Positions 1-7,116 of a stretch of DNA of 64,000 nucleotides are shown piece after piece. The stretch spans positions 45,384-109,383 of the forward strand of contig JBBRYB010000013.1 in assembly GCA_038238115.1 (NCBI GenBank). Reading direction: 5' to 3'. Below the pieces are notes generated by a model that was not told the origin of the DNA, did no database searches, and saw only the letters and a program-made list of their open reading frames with translations. The DNA is from JBBRYB01 sp038238115. GTDB lineage: Bacteria > Actinomycetota > Actinomycetes > Propionibacteriales > Nocardioidaceae. A program made the position numbers and the translations under genes. The stretch's first letter is position 1; each line of letters starts with the position of its first letter.

Positions 1-738
1 CCAGAGCATCAGGCCGACTCCCAGGATCCATCCGCCACGGCGCAGTGATGGCCTGTCCGCGTGCAGCTGCTCGTCGCCTATCAGCGGAGCCGCACCATTC
101 ATGACCTTCGTCGGCTTCGGCTGCGCCAGGTTGGGCCAGACACGAGCGAGCAACCATCCCATGATCCCGGCCGTGAGCACTACCGCCGGAAAGGGGACCG
201 CAAAGAGGCTCAGGGCGACGAACGCGCCCACGGCGAGGACGACCAGAGTCGGGTGGGTGAGCGCCCGGCGGCTTACCCGAAGCACGGCCTGCACGACGAT
301 GGCGATGACGGCCGGTGCGAGCCCAAGGAAGAGACCGTCCAAGAGACTTGTGTCCCCGAAGCCGACGTAGATCGCCGAGAGTCCGAGCAAGGAGACCACG
401 CCGGGCAGGACGAACAAGGCGCCGGCGATGATGCCGCCCTTGATGCCGTTGAGCAGCCACCCCGCGTAGATCGCCAACTGTTGGGCCTCCGGCCCGGGGA
501 GCAACATGCAGTAGTTGAGGGCATGGAGGAATCGCCGCTGACTGAGCCAGCGCTTCTCATCAACAAGCGTTCGTTGCATGACGGCGATCTGCCCCGCTGG
601 TCCGCCGAACGTCTGCAGAGAGATCGCGAACCAGGTCCGCGTCGCCTCGCGCAGGGCAAGCGCATCTCGGCTACCGATGTCGACACTCGGCGCCGATCGC
701 TGAGCCCCGGCTCTGTGCCTGGGCCAGGTTGGTGTCAT
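1..738 (-). CDS. chrA: Chromate transporter ChrA, 3' end cut by window edge
   Basis: Inner-membrane CHR-family carrier that exports chromate. The 246 visible codons read open to the window edge, so the C-terminus is missing. The family hallmarks FGGPAGQIAVMQ (about residues 44-55) and LLPGPEAQQLAIYAG (about 79-93) are intact, followed by hydrophobic segments such as GGIIAGALFVLPGVVSLLGL. The ATG at 738 overlaps the stop of the upstream chrB-type gene (ATGA), so translation is probably coupled. The gene is last of a three-gene chr operon transcribed leftward. The family assignment is firm; actual chromate transport is inferred from the family. Confidence 0.9.
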   Translation of the reverse strand, partial: MTPTWPRHRAGAQRSAPSVDIGSRDALALREATRTWFAISLQTFGGPAGQIAVMQRTLVDEKRWLSQRRFLHALNYCMLLPGPEAQQLAIYAGWLLNGIKGGIIAGALFVLPGVVSLLGLSAIYVGFGDTSLLDGLFLGLAPAVIAIVVQAVLRVSRRALTHPTLVVLAVGAFVALSLFAVPFPAVVLTAGIMGWLLARVWPNLAQPKPTKVMNGAAPLIGDEQLHADRPSLRRGGWILGVGLMLW

Positions 739-1169
739 GCGGGCGGCTCCTTGCCGAGGAGGAGGCTGCGGTGGAAGTAGTCGTACAGCCCGTCGAAGAG
801 CGGAGCCGTCAGTCGAAGTACGGTGTCGTCGTGCTGCGTCATTGACAGACCGCGAAGCACCACGTCGAGCCCGGCGGCCTCCGGGGCGTCGTAGCGGCCG
901 TCTTCAAGGTCGGCCTCGTGGACGATGGCGGCGATCCGCCACAATGTCGGGTCGAGAAGGTCATGTCGGCGCAGCAACGTCTCGAATGTGCAGTCCGCGC
1001 CGTGGTGGCCGTACTCGACACCGCGCATGTCGAACGGCGTCGCATCCTCGGGGGCGTCCTCCGGGCCGGAGACGAACATGAACTCGGCCTCCGCGTCGAT
1101 GAAGCGCCGGATCAACCACGCCGAGGAAGCCCGGTCGATGTGCACACCGGCCCTCGTCACCCACTTCAC
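735..1169 (-). CDS. chrB: ChrB C-terminal domain protein (chromate resistance)
   Basis: Matches the C-terminal half of ChrB, the chromate-sensing partner of ChrA. The 144-aa protein opens with MKWVTRAGVHIDRASSAWLI and contains GVEYGHHGADCTFETLL and IVHEADLEDGRY, typical of this domain. In classical ChrB this domain is fused behind an N-terminal domain of about 150 residues. Here that half is the separate upstream gene, and the two overlap by 4 bp (ATGA at 1166-1169). The overlap with chrA downstream is also ATGA. Its role is either chromate-responsive regulation or, as suggested for some ChrB proteins, chromate reduction; the sequence does not decide. Confidence 0.85.
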   Translation of the reverse strand: MKWVTRAGVHIDRASSAWLIRRFIDAEAEFMFVSGPEDAPEDATPFDMRGVEYGHHGADCTFETLLRRHDLLDPTLWRIAAIVHEADLEDGRYDAPEAAGLDVVLRGLSMTQHDDTVLRLTAPLFDGLYDYFHRSLLLGKEPPA

Positions 1170-1690
1170 GGCGACCGCCTTGGCGAGACGTCGACCGCGA
1201 CCCGATCGGAGTCTCGATCGGCTTCTGCGAGCGCGTCGAGGGCCGAGACCGCCAGGTCTCTCTCTGCAGGGGAGAAAAAGTCGCGCCGCTGGACCTTGCG
1301 CAGTTCTCGACGCAACCGTTCCAGAGCGCGAGCACGCTCAACTGCCTCGCTCTCGAGGGCCGCCGAAGCTGCCGTTGCGATGTCGCGGTACTCCTCCGCG
1401 CGAGCCGACGACATCGCCTGAGCTACCGTCCGTTCGTCGTCAGCCGACAGGGCCTCCGCCCGCAGCAGGAGCGCGGACCCGCCCGCCTCGATCACCTGAT
1501 CGGCCACCCACTCGAGATGTTCCCGCGTCCGTGAATCCTCAGGGAGCGCGACTACCCCGTCGCACAGTTGCGCCACGCCGAGGGCCCGGAGCCTCCGCCA
1601 GATCGCGATTCGCGGCGCGGATGGCGTCCGCGGCACACGGTAGACCAGCGTCACCCACCGAAGCCTGGAGCGAGGCTGCTTTGTAACCAC
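1166..1690 (-). CDS. ChrB N-terminal domain protein, separate gene
   Basis: First gene of the chr operon. It corresponds to the N-terminal half of ChrB: SRLRWVTLVYRVPRTPSAPR, then IAIWRRLRALGVAQLCDGVVALP, then a charged alpha-helical tail rich in Arg and Glu. I place the start at GTG 1690 (174 aa, VVTKQPRSRLRW). A TTGACA box (1721-1726 on the opposite strand) and an AACGAT hexamer (1697-1702) lie 18 bp apart, and the hexamer sits exactly 6 bp before this GTG. A longer version from TTG at 1783 is open but would place the start upstream of that promoter. The separation from the C-terminal domain is unusual. Confidence 0.75.
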   Translation of the reverse strand: MVTKQPRSRLRWVTLVYRVPRTPSAPRIAIWRRLRALGVAQLCDGVVALPEDSRTREHLEWVADQVIEAGGSALLLRAEALSADDERTVAQAMSSARAEEYRDIATAASAALESEAVERARALERLRRELRKVQRRDFFSPAERDLAVSALDALAEADRDSDRVAVDVSPRRSP

Positions 1691-1726
1691 GGTTACATCG
1701 TTGGCCGACGCCGCCCACTGTGTCAA
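1683..1726 (-). promoter_or_regulatory. Promoter and palindromic operator of the chr operon
   Basis: Read on the minus strand: TTGACA at 1726-1721, an 18-bp spacer, then AACGAT at 1702-1697 as the -10 element. The palindrome GTAACC-gt-GGTTAC (1696-1683) begins immediately after the -10 and runs across the GTG start codon at 1690. A repressor bound there would cover both the transcription start and the start codon. ChrB itself is the obvious candidate ligand-responsive binder; that is inference. Confidence 0.55.
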
Positions 1727-1917
1727 GTGGATGCCCGGGACGACGAGGTTGTTGGGGCGGCGACGATGGGCCCGGGCCGTCAAGCAAGCGGTCGCCGGCA
1801 GACCGGCAAAGTCTCACGTGTCCGGCAGATCTTGTATTCGTCGGGTCGGGTGCAATACTCATAAGTCACTCGTCGGATGCACGCTCGGTCACGCGTCCCC
1901 TCCTCGAGGAGCCTTGC

Positions 1918-2652
1918 ATGGGCGAATCGCACGTACTATCCGTCTTGACGGAAATGTCGCAGTCACTGGAAGGTGCGAGCGACTTCGACGAGACGTTGAC
2001 GCGGATCACGCATGCGGCCCGGGACAACGTCCCCAACGTCGACTACGCAAGCATCTCGATCCTCCATGAGGACGGACGGATCGAGACGGTGGCGGCAACC
2101 GACCCCGTCGCCGTCCAGGCTGACTCGGCACAGTACGAGCTGCGCGAGGGCCCGTGCTTCGAGGCGGTCGTCGAGGAGCATCTCGTCCGGGCCGCCGATG
2201 TCGTCAATGATGCGCGATGGCCGCGCTACGGTGCGGCCGTGGGGCGGCTCGGACTCAGAGCCCAGATGGCGCTCCAGCTCTACGACCATCCCCGCGGCTC
2301 GCACGGTGCGCTGAACCTGTACTCAACGACAAGTGGTGCTTTCGATGATCCCGAGCATCTGGCTGAGCTGTTCACCCGGCAGGCGACGATGGCGCTCGGC
2401 TTTGCCGAGGAGATCTCCGGGCTGAAAGACGCCTTGGGAAACCGCAAGCTGATCGGTCAGGCCATCGGCATCGTGATGGAGCGGTACGCCGTCAACGAGG
2501 GTCGCGCCCTCGCGTTCCTGATCCGTGCGTCGCAGGCGAGCAACGTCAAGCTGCGGGAGGTTGCTCGCACGGTAGTGCAGCACGCAAATAATCCTGAGCC
2601 GCCTGCCGCCGAAGCTGTCGCTGTGACTCCTGCGGTCAGTGCGCGACAGTGA
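1918..2652 (+). CDS. GAF and ANTAR domain-containing regulator
   Basis: 244-aa cytoplasmic regulator. The GAF domain spans about residues 20-160 (FDETLTRITHAARDNVPNVD, then ELREGPCFEAVVEEHLV). It is followed by an ANTAR RNA-binding domain at about 165-225 (LGNRKLIGQAIGIVMERYAV, LAFLIRASQASNVKLREVA). ANTAR proteins act as antiterminators by binding dual hairpins in nascent RNA, with the GAF domain as sensor. The start is ATG 1918, preceded by GAGGAG five bases upstream; a longer open frame from 1720 has no ribosome-binding site. The gene ends 17 bp inside the end of the convergent sulfite-oxidase-type gene. The target transcript is not identifiable here. Confidence 0.9.
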   Translation: MGESHVLSVLTEMSQSLEGASDFDETLTRITHAARDNVPNVDYASISILHEDGRIETVAATDPVAVQADSAQYELREGPCFEAVVEEHLVRAADVVNDARWPRYGAAVGRLGLRAQMALQLYDHPRGSHGALNLYSTTSGAFDDPEHLAELFTRQATMALGFAEEISGLKDALGNRKLIGQAIGIVMERYAVNEGRALAFLIRASQASNVKLREVARTVVQHANNPEPPAAEAVAVTPAVSARQ

Positions 2653-3727
2653 CGCGCACCCGCGCCCACGAGTTGTTGACGTAGCCCTTCGGGTTCCACA
2701 ACGGGCCGGCTGACTCTGGCTGCGCCGCGCCGGTAGAGTCCCAGGCGCGGGCCACGATCTCTGCCGGGCCAGGCCGCAGGTCAACGTCGATGTGCCACTG
2801 CTGCCACGACCACGGGTGGAGGGCAGGTGCGAGGGCTGCCTGCCTCCAGGACCGGCCCGCGTCGACGGAGACGTCCAGGCGCGCCACGGCACGGTCGTCA
2901 CCGGCCAACGCATAGCCGCTGACCCGGATGGCACCCTGGGGGACCTGCTGGTTGTCGAGGGGTCGCAGGATGGCCGCATTGAGAGCGATCGAGGCCAACG
3001 ACAGGCCGTCGCCCGGGCCGGCCGTGGCGGGATTGAACTCAGCAGGCAGCAGCCGGTATGCCGTGGCCTGGAAGTAGTTGTCCGAAGGCTGCGCCCGCGC
3101 CGTGATCCGCTGGACCCACTTGACGCTGCGCGCACCGATATAACCCGGAACGACCACCCGTAGCGGAGCCCCGTGCACGCGGGTGAGCGGCTCGCCGTTC
3201 ATCCCCCAGGCCAGGAGTACCTCAGGGCTTCGCGCCTTGTGTGCAGGGATCGAGCCGCCGTATGGCTGCGTGGGCTCGGCGAGCGCCGAGACGTCAGCCG
3301 CCTCGAAGGCGACATGCGCCGCATCGGACCGCGCGCCCGCCGATGCCAACACGTCGGCGAGGCTGACGCCCGCCCACTCGGCCGTCGATGTCGCTCCGAC
3401 CCCCCAAGGATCTTCACCCGGAATGTCGCGCACCTCGACGAGACCCGCGCGCCGGTTGCCCGCGCACTGCAGGGTCGCGACGAGACTCTTCGCCTCGTAA
3501 CGATCGCGAAGCTGGTCCAGGGAGAGTTCCAGCGGCGAGTCGACCAGGCCGCCGACCTGAAGCCGCCATTCGTCCGGGTCGAGCGTGGGTATCTCGCCGT
3601 GGTTGCGGCTGTAGAAGCTCGCGACCGGAGTCAGTTCCTGGCCGTCCAACCCCGACGGGGGCGGCTCGGCGTTGTAGGGGTCCGCCTTGTGCACGATCAT
3701 GTCGGGCCGCTTGTCCCATAGCGTCAT
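2636..3727 (-). CDS. Sulfite-oxidase-family molybdopterin oxidoreductase
   Basis: 363-aa protein of the sulfite oxidase/YedY superfamily. Residues about 35-230 form the Mo-cofactor domain, with the Mo-ligating cysteine at C88 in TLQCAGNRR and the characteristic RVVVPGYIGARSVKWVQRI near 205-225. A C-terminal dimerisation (Mo-co oxidoreductase) domain follows (ALNAAILRPLDNQQVPQGAI onward). I see no Tat or Sec signal, so it is probably cytoplasmic, and no haem domain. The ATG at 3727 has GGGAG upstream. It may serve as sulfite dehydrogenase; the true substrate cannot be read from sequence. The mod genes at 45-48 kb could supply molybdate. Confidence 0.88.
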   Translation of the reverse strand: MTLWDKRPDMIVHKADPYNAEPPPSGLDGQELTPVASFYSRNHGEIPTLDPDEWRLQVGGLVDSPLELSLDQLRDRYEAKSLVATLQCAGNRRAGLVEVRDIPGEDPWGVGATSTAEWAGVSLADVLASAGARSDAAHVAFEAADVSALAEPTQPYGGSIPAHKARSPEVLLAWGMNGEPLTRVHGAPLRVVVPGYIGARSVKWVQRITARAQPSDNYFQATAYRLLPAEFNPATAGPGDGLSLASIALNAAILRPLDNQQVPQGAIRVSGYALAGDDRAVARLDVSVDAGRSWRQAALAPALHPWSWQQWHIDVDLRPGPAEIVARAWDSTGAAQPESAGPLWNPKGYVNNSWARVRVTVAH

Positions 3728-3797
3728 CGCGGCCGCGCTCCCCGCATCCCGGCCATGCCCTTCTGGAGGGCCGGTTGGTGAGCCACACGGCTCCCGC

Positions 3798-4172
3798 TCA
3801 TCCCGATCGGCCGCCGATCATGAGGACGGCCAGCGAGAACAGGATAGAGACGAGGAGCACGGCGGCGGCGAGAACCGGCCCGCGTACCTGGCCCACGGTC
3901 TCCGAGCGTCCCGACTCGAGCTCATGACTGACGCGGATGTAGCGGCTGGTCCCGTACACGACGCCGCCGGCGCCCGTCGCGACGAGGACGCCTCCCGCCG
4001 CGAGCGTCCATACAGTCGCCGAACCACGGTCACCGAACTTGGCCAGCGCCAGACCGACGATCATCACGTTGGCGGCGGTGCGCAGCCACGCCAGGTAGGT
4101 GCGCTCGTTCGCCAGATGGTCGCGGGAGCGGGTGGACTGGTCCCGGTTCGTGCTGGCTCCTGTCCCGTCCAC
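3798..4172 (-). CDS. YidH/DUF202 family small membrane protein
   Basis: 124 aa with the DUF202 signature DHLANERTYLAWLRTAANVM near residues 18-37, then three hydrophobic helices (about 34-50, 57-75, 100-120). It is a predicted integral membrane protein of unknown function. It lies 70 bp upstream of the sulfite-oxidase-type gene on the same strand, so the two may be co-transcribed. The GTG at 4172 is the longest start; the conserved part begins about 15 residues later, so the exact N-terminus is uncertain. Confidence 0.8.
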   Translation of the reverse strand: MDGTGASTNRDQSTRSRDHLANERTYLAWLRTAANVMIVGLALAKFGDRGSATVWTLAAGGVLVATGAGGVVYGTSRYIRVSHELESGRSETVGQVRGPVLAAAVLLVSILFSLAVLMIGGRSG

Positions 4173-4322
4173 TCCGACATCATGACCGATGCGGCGACCC
4201 GCCTCGCTGGCGGCCAGGAACTGACTCCGGTGGGGGCGTCGGCGAACCCTGCGCGTTGTGAAGTAGCACGTATGATTGAGGTGACCTGATGACGTGCCAG
4301 GCCAACCGAGGAGTCATGTTTC

Positions 4323-5192
4323 ATGCAGAGCCGGAATCCGATCCTGAACAACAGCGACACGTTCAACGGTCGCAGCGCTCAGAACTATGGCCACGAGGCG
4401 TATCCCGCCCGTGGCCAGGGCTACTCAGGCTATGGCCAGGTGCCGCCTACGCATCCCAGCACCGATCCCTCGAGCTGGTCCTACCCGACCGGTCAGGCCG
4501 TCGGGGAGCGGATGTCGATCGACTCCGTCGTCTCGCGTACGGCCCTGACGCTGCTCATCGTCGTCGCCACCGCGGCCGCGACCTGGGTCTTCCTCCCCGA
4601 CGGTTCGCAGCCTGGTCAGGCCAACTATGTCGGCACTGCCTGGATCGGCGGGGCTCTGGTCGGTGCCGGGCTCGGTCTCGTGCTCAGCTTCAAGCGCGTC
4701 GTCTCCCCTGCCCTCGTCGTGCTGTATGCCGTCGCGCAGGGCTTCTTCCTGGGTGCTGCCTCCGAGGCTTTCGAGCGGATGTTCTACCCGGGAATCGTGG
4801 CTCAGGCCGTGCTCGGCACGGTGGCGGCGTTCGCGGCCACCCTGGCGGCGTACAAGTTTTTCGACATCCAGGTCTCGTCGCGCTTCCGCAAGTTCGTGGT
4901 CATTGCCGGCATGGGGTTCTTCGTTGTCACCTTCCTCGACTTCATCCTGTACCAGTTCGGCGCCTCGATCGGATTCAACGAGTTCGGCCCGCTGGGACTC
5001 GCGATGAGCTTCCTCGGGTTGGCGCTCGGGATCTTCTACCTGATCCTCGACTTCGACATGGTCGAGCGGGGTGTGGCGGCCGGTGCTCCGGAGGCTGAGT
5101 CGTGGCGCGCGGCGTTCGCCTTGACCGCGACGCTGATCCTCATCTACGTCGAGCTGCTGCGCATCCTCGCGATCCTGCGTGGCCAGGACTGA
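4323..5192 (+). CDS. Bax inhibitor-1/YccA family membrane protein
   Basis: 289 aa. A hydrophilic N-terminal tail of about 65 residues, rich in Gly, Tyr, Ser and Pro and starting MQSRNPILNNSDTF, precedes seven hydrophobic segments from SRTALTLLIVVATAAATWVF to ALTATLILIYVELLRILAIL. The arrangement and the tail are typical of the actinobacterial Bax inhibitor-1/YccA-like branch. Family members are implicated in membrane stress and calcium leak in other organisms; the function here is unknown. The start ATG 4323 follows GAGGAG at about -12. The gene is monocistronic, divergent from the DUF202 gene. Confidence 0.88.
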   Translation: MQSRNPILNNSDTFNGRSAQNYGHEAYPARGQGYSGYGQVPPTHPSTDPSSWSYPTGQAVGERMSIDSVVSRTALTLLIVVATAAATWVFLPDGSQPGQANYVGTAWIGGALVGAGLGLVLSFKRVVSPALVVLYAVAQGFFLGAASEAFERMFYPGIVAQAVLGTVAAFAATLAAYKFFDIQVSSRFRKFVVIAGMGFFVVTFLDFILYQFGASIGFNEFGPLGLAMSFLGLALGIFYLILDFDMVERGVAAGAPEAESWRAAFALTATLILIYVELLRILAILRGQD

Positions 5193-5221
5193 ACTGATGA
5201 GCCAGACCTGCGTCTGACGTA

Positions 5222-5270
5222 GCGGCTGGGCAGGTGCCACATGTCTGGCGTGCGGCTGAGCAGGTGCCAC
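5222..5270. repeat. Two-copy 19-bp direct repeat
   Basis: GCGGCTGgGCAGGTGCCAC at 5222-5240 recurs at 5252-5270 with one mismatch, a 30-bp period. It lies in the gap between the Bax-inhibitor-like gene and the convergent DUF4287 gene. Confidence 0.7.
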
Positions 5271-5298
5271 GCTCAGCGCCGGTGGCGTTCCGGTCGGG

Positions 5299-5529
5299 TC
5301 ACTCGAAGGAGCGGTGGGCGCGCTTCAGGTCGTGCTCGTGGACGATCGCGGTCGCATAGCCGTGCGGAAGAGCGTACTCGTCGCGCAGCCACCGCACCCG
5401 GTCGTCGAAGCGGGCGATCCCCGGCCCGTCGTCGAGGTGGCCGAACCACTCGTGAAGAGGCCGTCCGGTCGCCTCGGGAACCCGGGCGACCAGTAGCTGA
5501 TGCGTTTCTTCGGAGTGGCGTAGGCCCAT
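5299..5529 (-). CDS. DUF4287 domain-containing protein
   Basis: 76-aa protein, MGLRHSEETHQLLVARVPEA to its end at AHRSFE. The pattern TGRPLHEWFGHL, then RWLRDEYALPHGYATAIVHEH, matches the DUF4287 core, in which a helix is followed by a Lys/Arg-rich LxxxYxLxxGxAxAxVH motif. The start ATG 5529 is preceded by GGGGAG, which favours it over an upstream extension to 5613. The function of the family is unknown. It is convergent with the Bax-inhibitor-like gene, and the 21-bp repeat array lies about 140 bp upstream. Confidence 0.75.
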   Translation of the reverse strand: MGLRHSEETHQLLVARVPEATGRPLHEWFGHLDDGPGIARFDDRVRWLRDEYALPHGYATAIVHEHDLKRAHRSFE

Positions 5530-5667
5530 CGTTTCTCCCCTGCTGCACCCATGTCCTTGGCGGAGGGTCCACCTCAGTGCTTCGAGCCTGCCCCATGGCG
5601 AGCGCACAGACAACCCTGTCCCTCACCTCGTCGACGCCCCATCGGCGTGTCGCGTCTCCTCCTACCC

Positions 5668-5919
5668 GAGGCGCCAGGTGTTCGGGTCGAGGCGCCAGGT
5701 GTTCGGGTCGAGGTGCCAGGTGTTCGGGGTCGAGGTGCCAGGTGTTCGGGTCGAGGTGCCGCGTGTTCGGGTCGAGGTGCCAGTCGCTCCGGTCGAGGCG
5801 CCAGGTGTTCGGGTCGAGGCGCCAGGTGTTCGGGTCGAGGCGTTAGGTGTTCGGGTCGAGGCGCCAGTTGTTCGGGCGGGGCGCCAGGTGTTCCGCTCGA
5901 GGCGCCAGTCGTTCGCGGA
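5668..5919. repeat. Tandem 21-bp minisatellite, about 12 units
   Basis: About twelve head-to-tail units of consensus gaGGCGCCAGGTGTTCGGGTC, nearly all 21 bp (one is 22, one 20), with a few substitutions per unit. Because 21 is a multiple of three, the minus strand reads as an open heptapeptide repeat RLDPNTW, but no start or ribosome-binding site supports a protein. The same family recurs at 41222-41355. There is no spacer diversity, so this is not a CRISPR array. Confidence 0.9.
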
Positions 5920-5958
5920 TTGCAGTGGCATGCCCCTTGCCGAGGCCAGTCCGTGAGC

Positions 5959-7011
5959 TCAGGGGGCGGCTGGTTGATCGTTGTTGAGGTGCTGGTCGTC
6001 GAGATCGGTCTCGATCTCGCCGGCATCGGGGATGGGATGACGGCGTCGGTGCCGCAGCAGCGCCCACCGCCCACGCGTACCGCGACCTGCACCGGCCACG
6101 TCGGCTCGCGACAGTTCTGTGCCCGTGCTGTCGGCCGCCATCGCGGCCGCCCTCGCGAGCGACAGGACGCCTTCGCCGCGCTGCGGCTCGTAGGTCAATG
6201 TCGCCTCGCCGAGCTCAGCCTCCAATCCGAGCGCTGCAGCAACCGTTGGAAGCATCGCGGCGGCACAACTGCGGTAGCCAGCCGGCGACGGGTGGAAAAG
6301 GTCCGGGCCGAACATGTCCGACGGGGCCGCTGCGAACTCGGCACCCAGGATGGTGGCCAGTGAGACGGCTTGTCCACCGGCCTCGATGACGGCAATCAGC
6401 TGAGCCGCGGCGAGCCGGCGGCTCCAGGTCCTCGCCACCTGACGCAGCGGCGGGGCTATCGGACGGATCGTGCCGAGGTCGGGGCAGGTTCCGACGATGA
6501 CCTCGGGGCCGGCCGCGCGAAGCACTTCGACCGCGTTCTGCAGGGCACGCACGGATTCCGATGGCCGCACCTTGTGGGTCACGTCGTTGGCGCCGATGAT
6601 CATCACGCAGACGTCCGGCTCAGAGGCTAGCGCGAGCGGAATCTGCCGCTCCAGCGCCGACGTCTGCGCTCCCACGTGGGCAACGCTCATGAGGCTGACC
6701 GGCCGCTGGGCCAAGTCGGCCAGACCGGTCGCCAGGAACGCTCCGAACGTCTCGGCGGCCGCCACGGCCCCATAACCGGCTGCGGCGGAGTCCCCCAGCA
6801 CGGCGAGTCGCAGCGGCGGTCGGCCCGGCAGGTCGGCGCCGTAGACACCGCCCGGATCCGGGGGCTTGTCCTTGGCGTTGCCGATCTTGCGCCGGGCGAG
6901 CTTCGCTTCGGCGGTCAAGACGCCGTACAGCGAACCACCGAACAGCCCAAGGCCGCCGCCCCCATATGCCGCGGCGGTGGCTAGCCTGCGCGCTGCACTC
7001 GCCTTGGTCAA
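5959..7011 (-). CDS. SGNH/GDSL-family hydrolase, membrane-anchored
   Basis: 350 aa counted from TTG 7011, which follows a purine-rich AAAGGGGTGGGAAG. An ATG at 7116 would add 35 weakly conserved residues and abut the divergent cbs start. A hydrophobic N-terminal segment (about 12-33) suggests a membrane anchor or uncleaved signal. The esterase domain shows block I VLGDSAAAGYG with nucleophile S75, block III IGANDVT with N142, and block V DLFHPSPAGY with D237 and H240. The C-terminal 80 residues are low-complexity and charged. It probably acts on an ester outside the membrane; the substrate is unknown. Confidence 0.85.
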   Translation of the reverse strand: MTKASAARRLATAAAYGGGGLGLFGGSLYGVLTAEAKLARRKIGNAKDKPPDPGGVYGADLPGRPPLRLAVLGDSAAAGYGAVAAAETFGAFLATGLADLAQRPVSLMSVAHVGAQTSALERQIPLALASEPDVCVMIIGANDVTHKVRPSESVRALQNAVEVLRAAGPEVIVGTCPDLGTIRPIAPPLRQVARTWSRRLAAAQLIAVIEAGGQAVSLATILGAEFAAAPSDMFGPDLFHPSPAGYRSCAAAMLPTVAAALGLEAELGEATLTYEPQRGEGVLSLARAAAMAADSTGTELSRADVAGAGRGTRGRWALLRHRRRHPIPDAGEIETDLDDQHLNNDQPAAP

Positions 7012-7104
7012 CTTCCCACCCCTTTCTCGGCCGGCGTCCAGTTTAGGGGCGTGCTCCCCCACGACGCAGACAGCTTTGCTCCGAAGCGGTATCGGCCCAG
7101 TCAC

Positions 7105-7116
7105 TAGGGTGGACAT
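7105..7116 (+). promoter_or_regulatory. Leaderless-type -10 element of cbs
   Basis: TAGGGT at 7105-7110 lies exactly 6 bp before the GTG start at 7117, and no Shine-Dalgarno sequence is present. This fits transcription starting at or next to the start codon. Confidence 0.6.

Noticed and set aside
5662..5931. Repeat-containing short frames at 5.7 kb (RLDPNTW) as a real protein, or the array as CRISPR
   Set aside because: Units are contiguous with no spacers, no cas genes are present, and no start signal supports translation.
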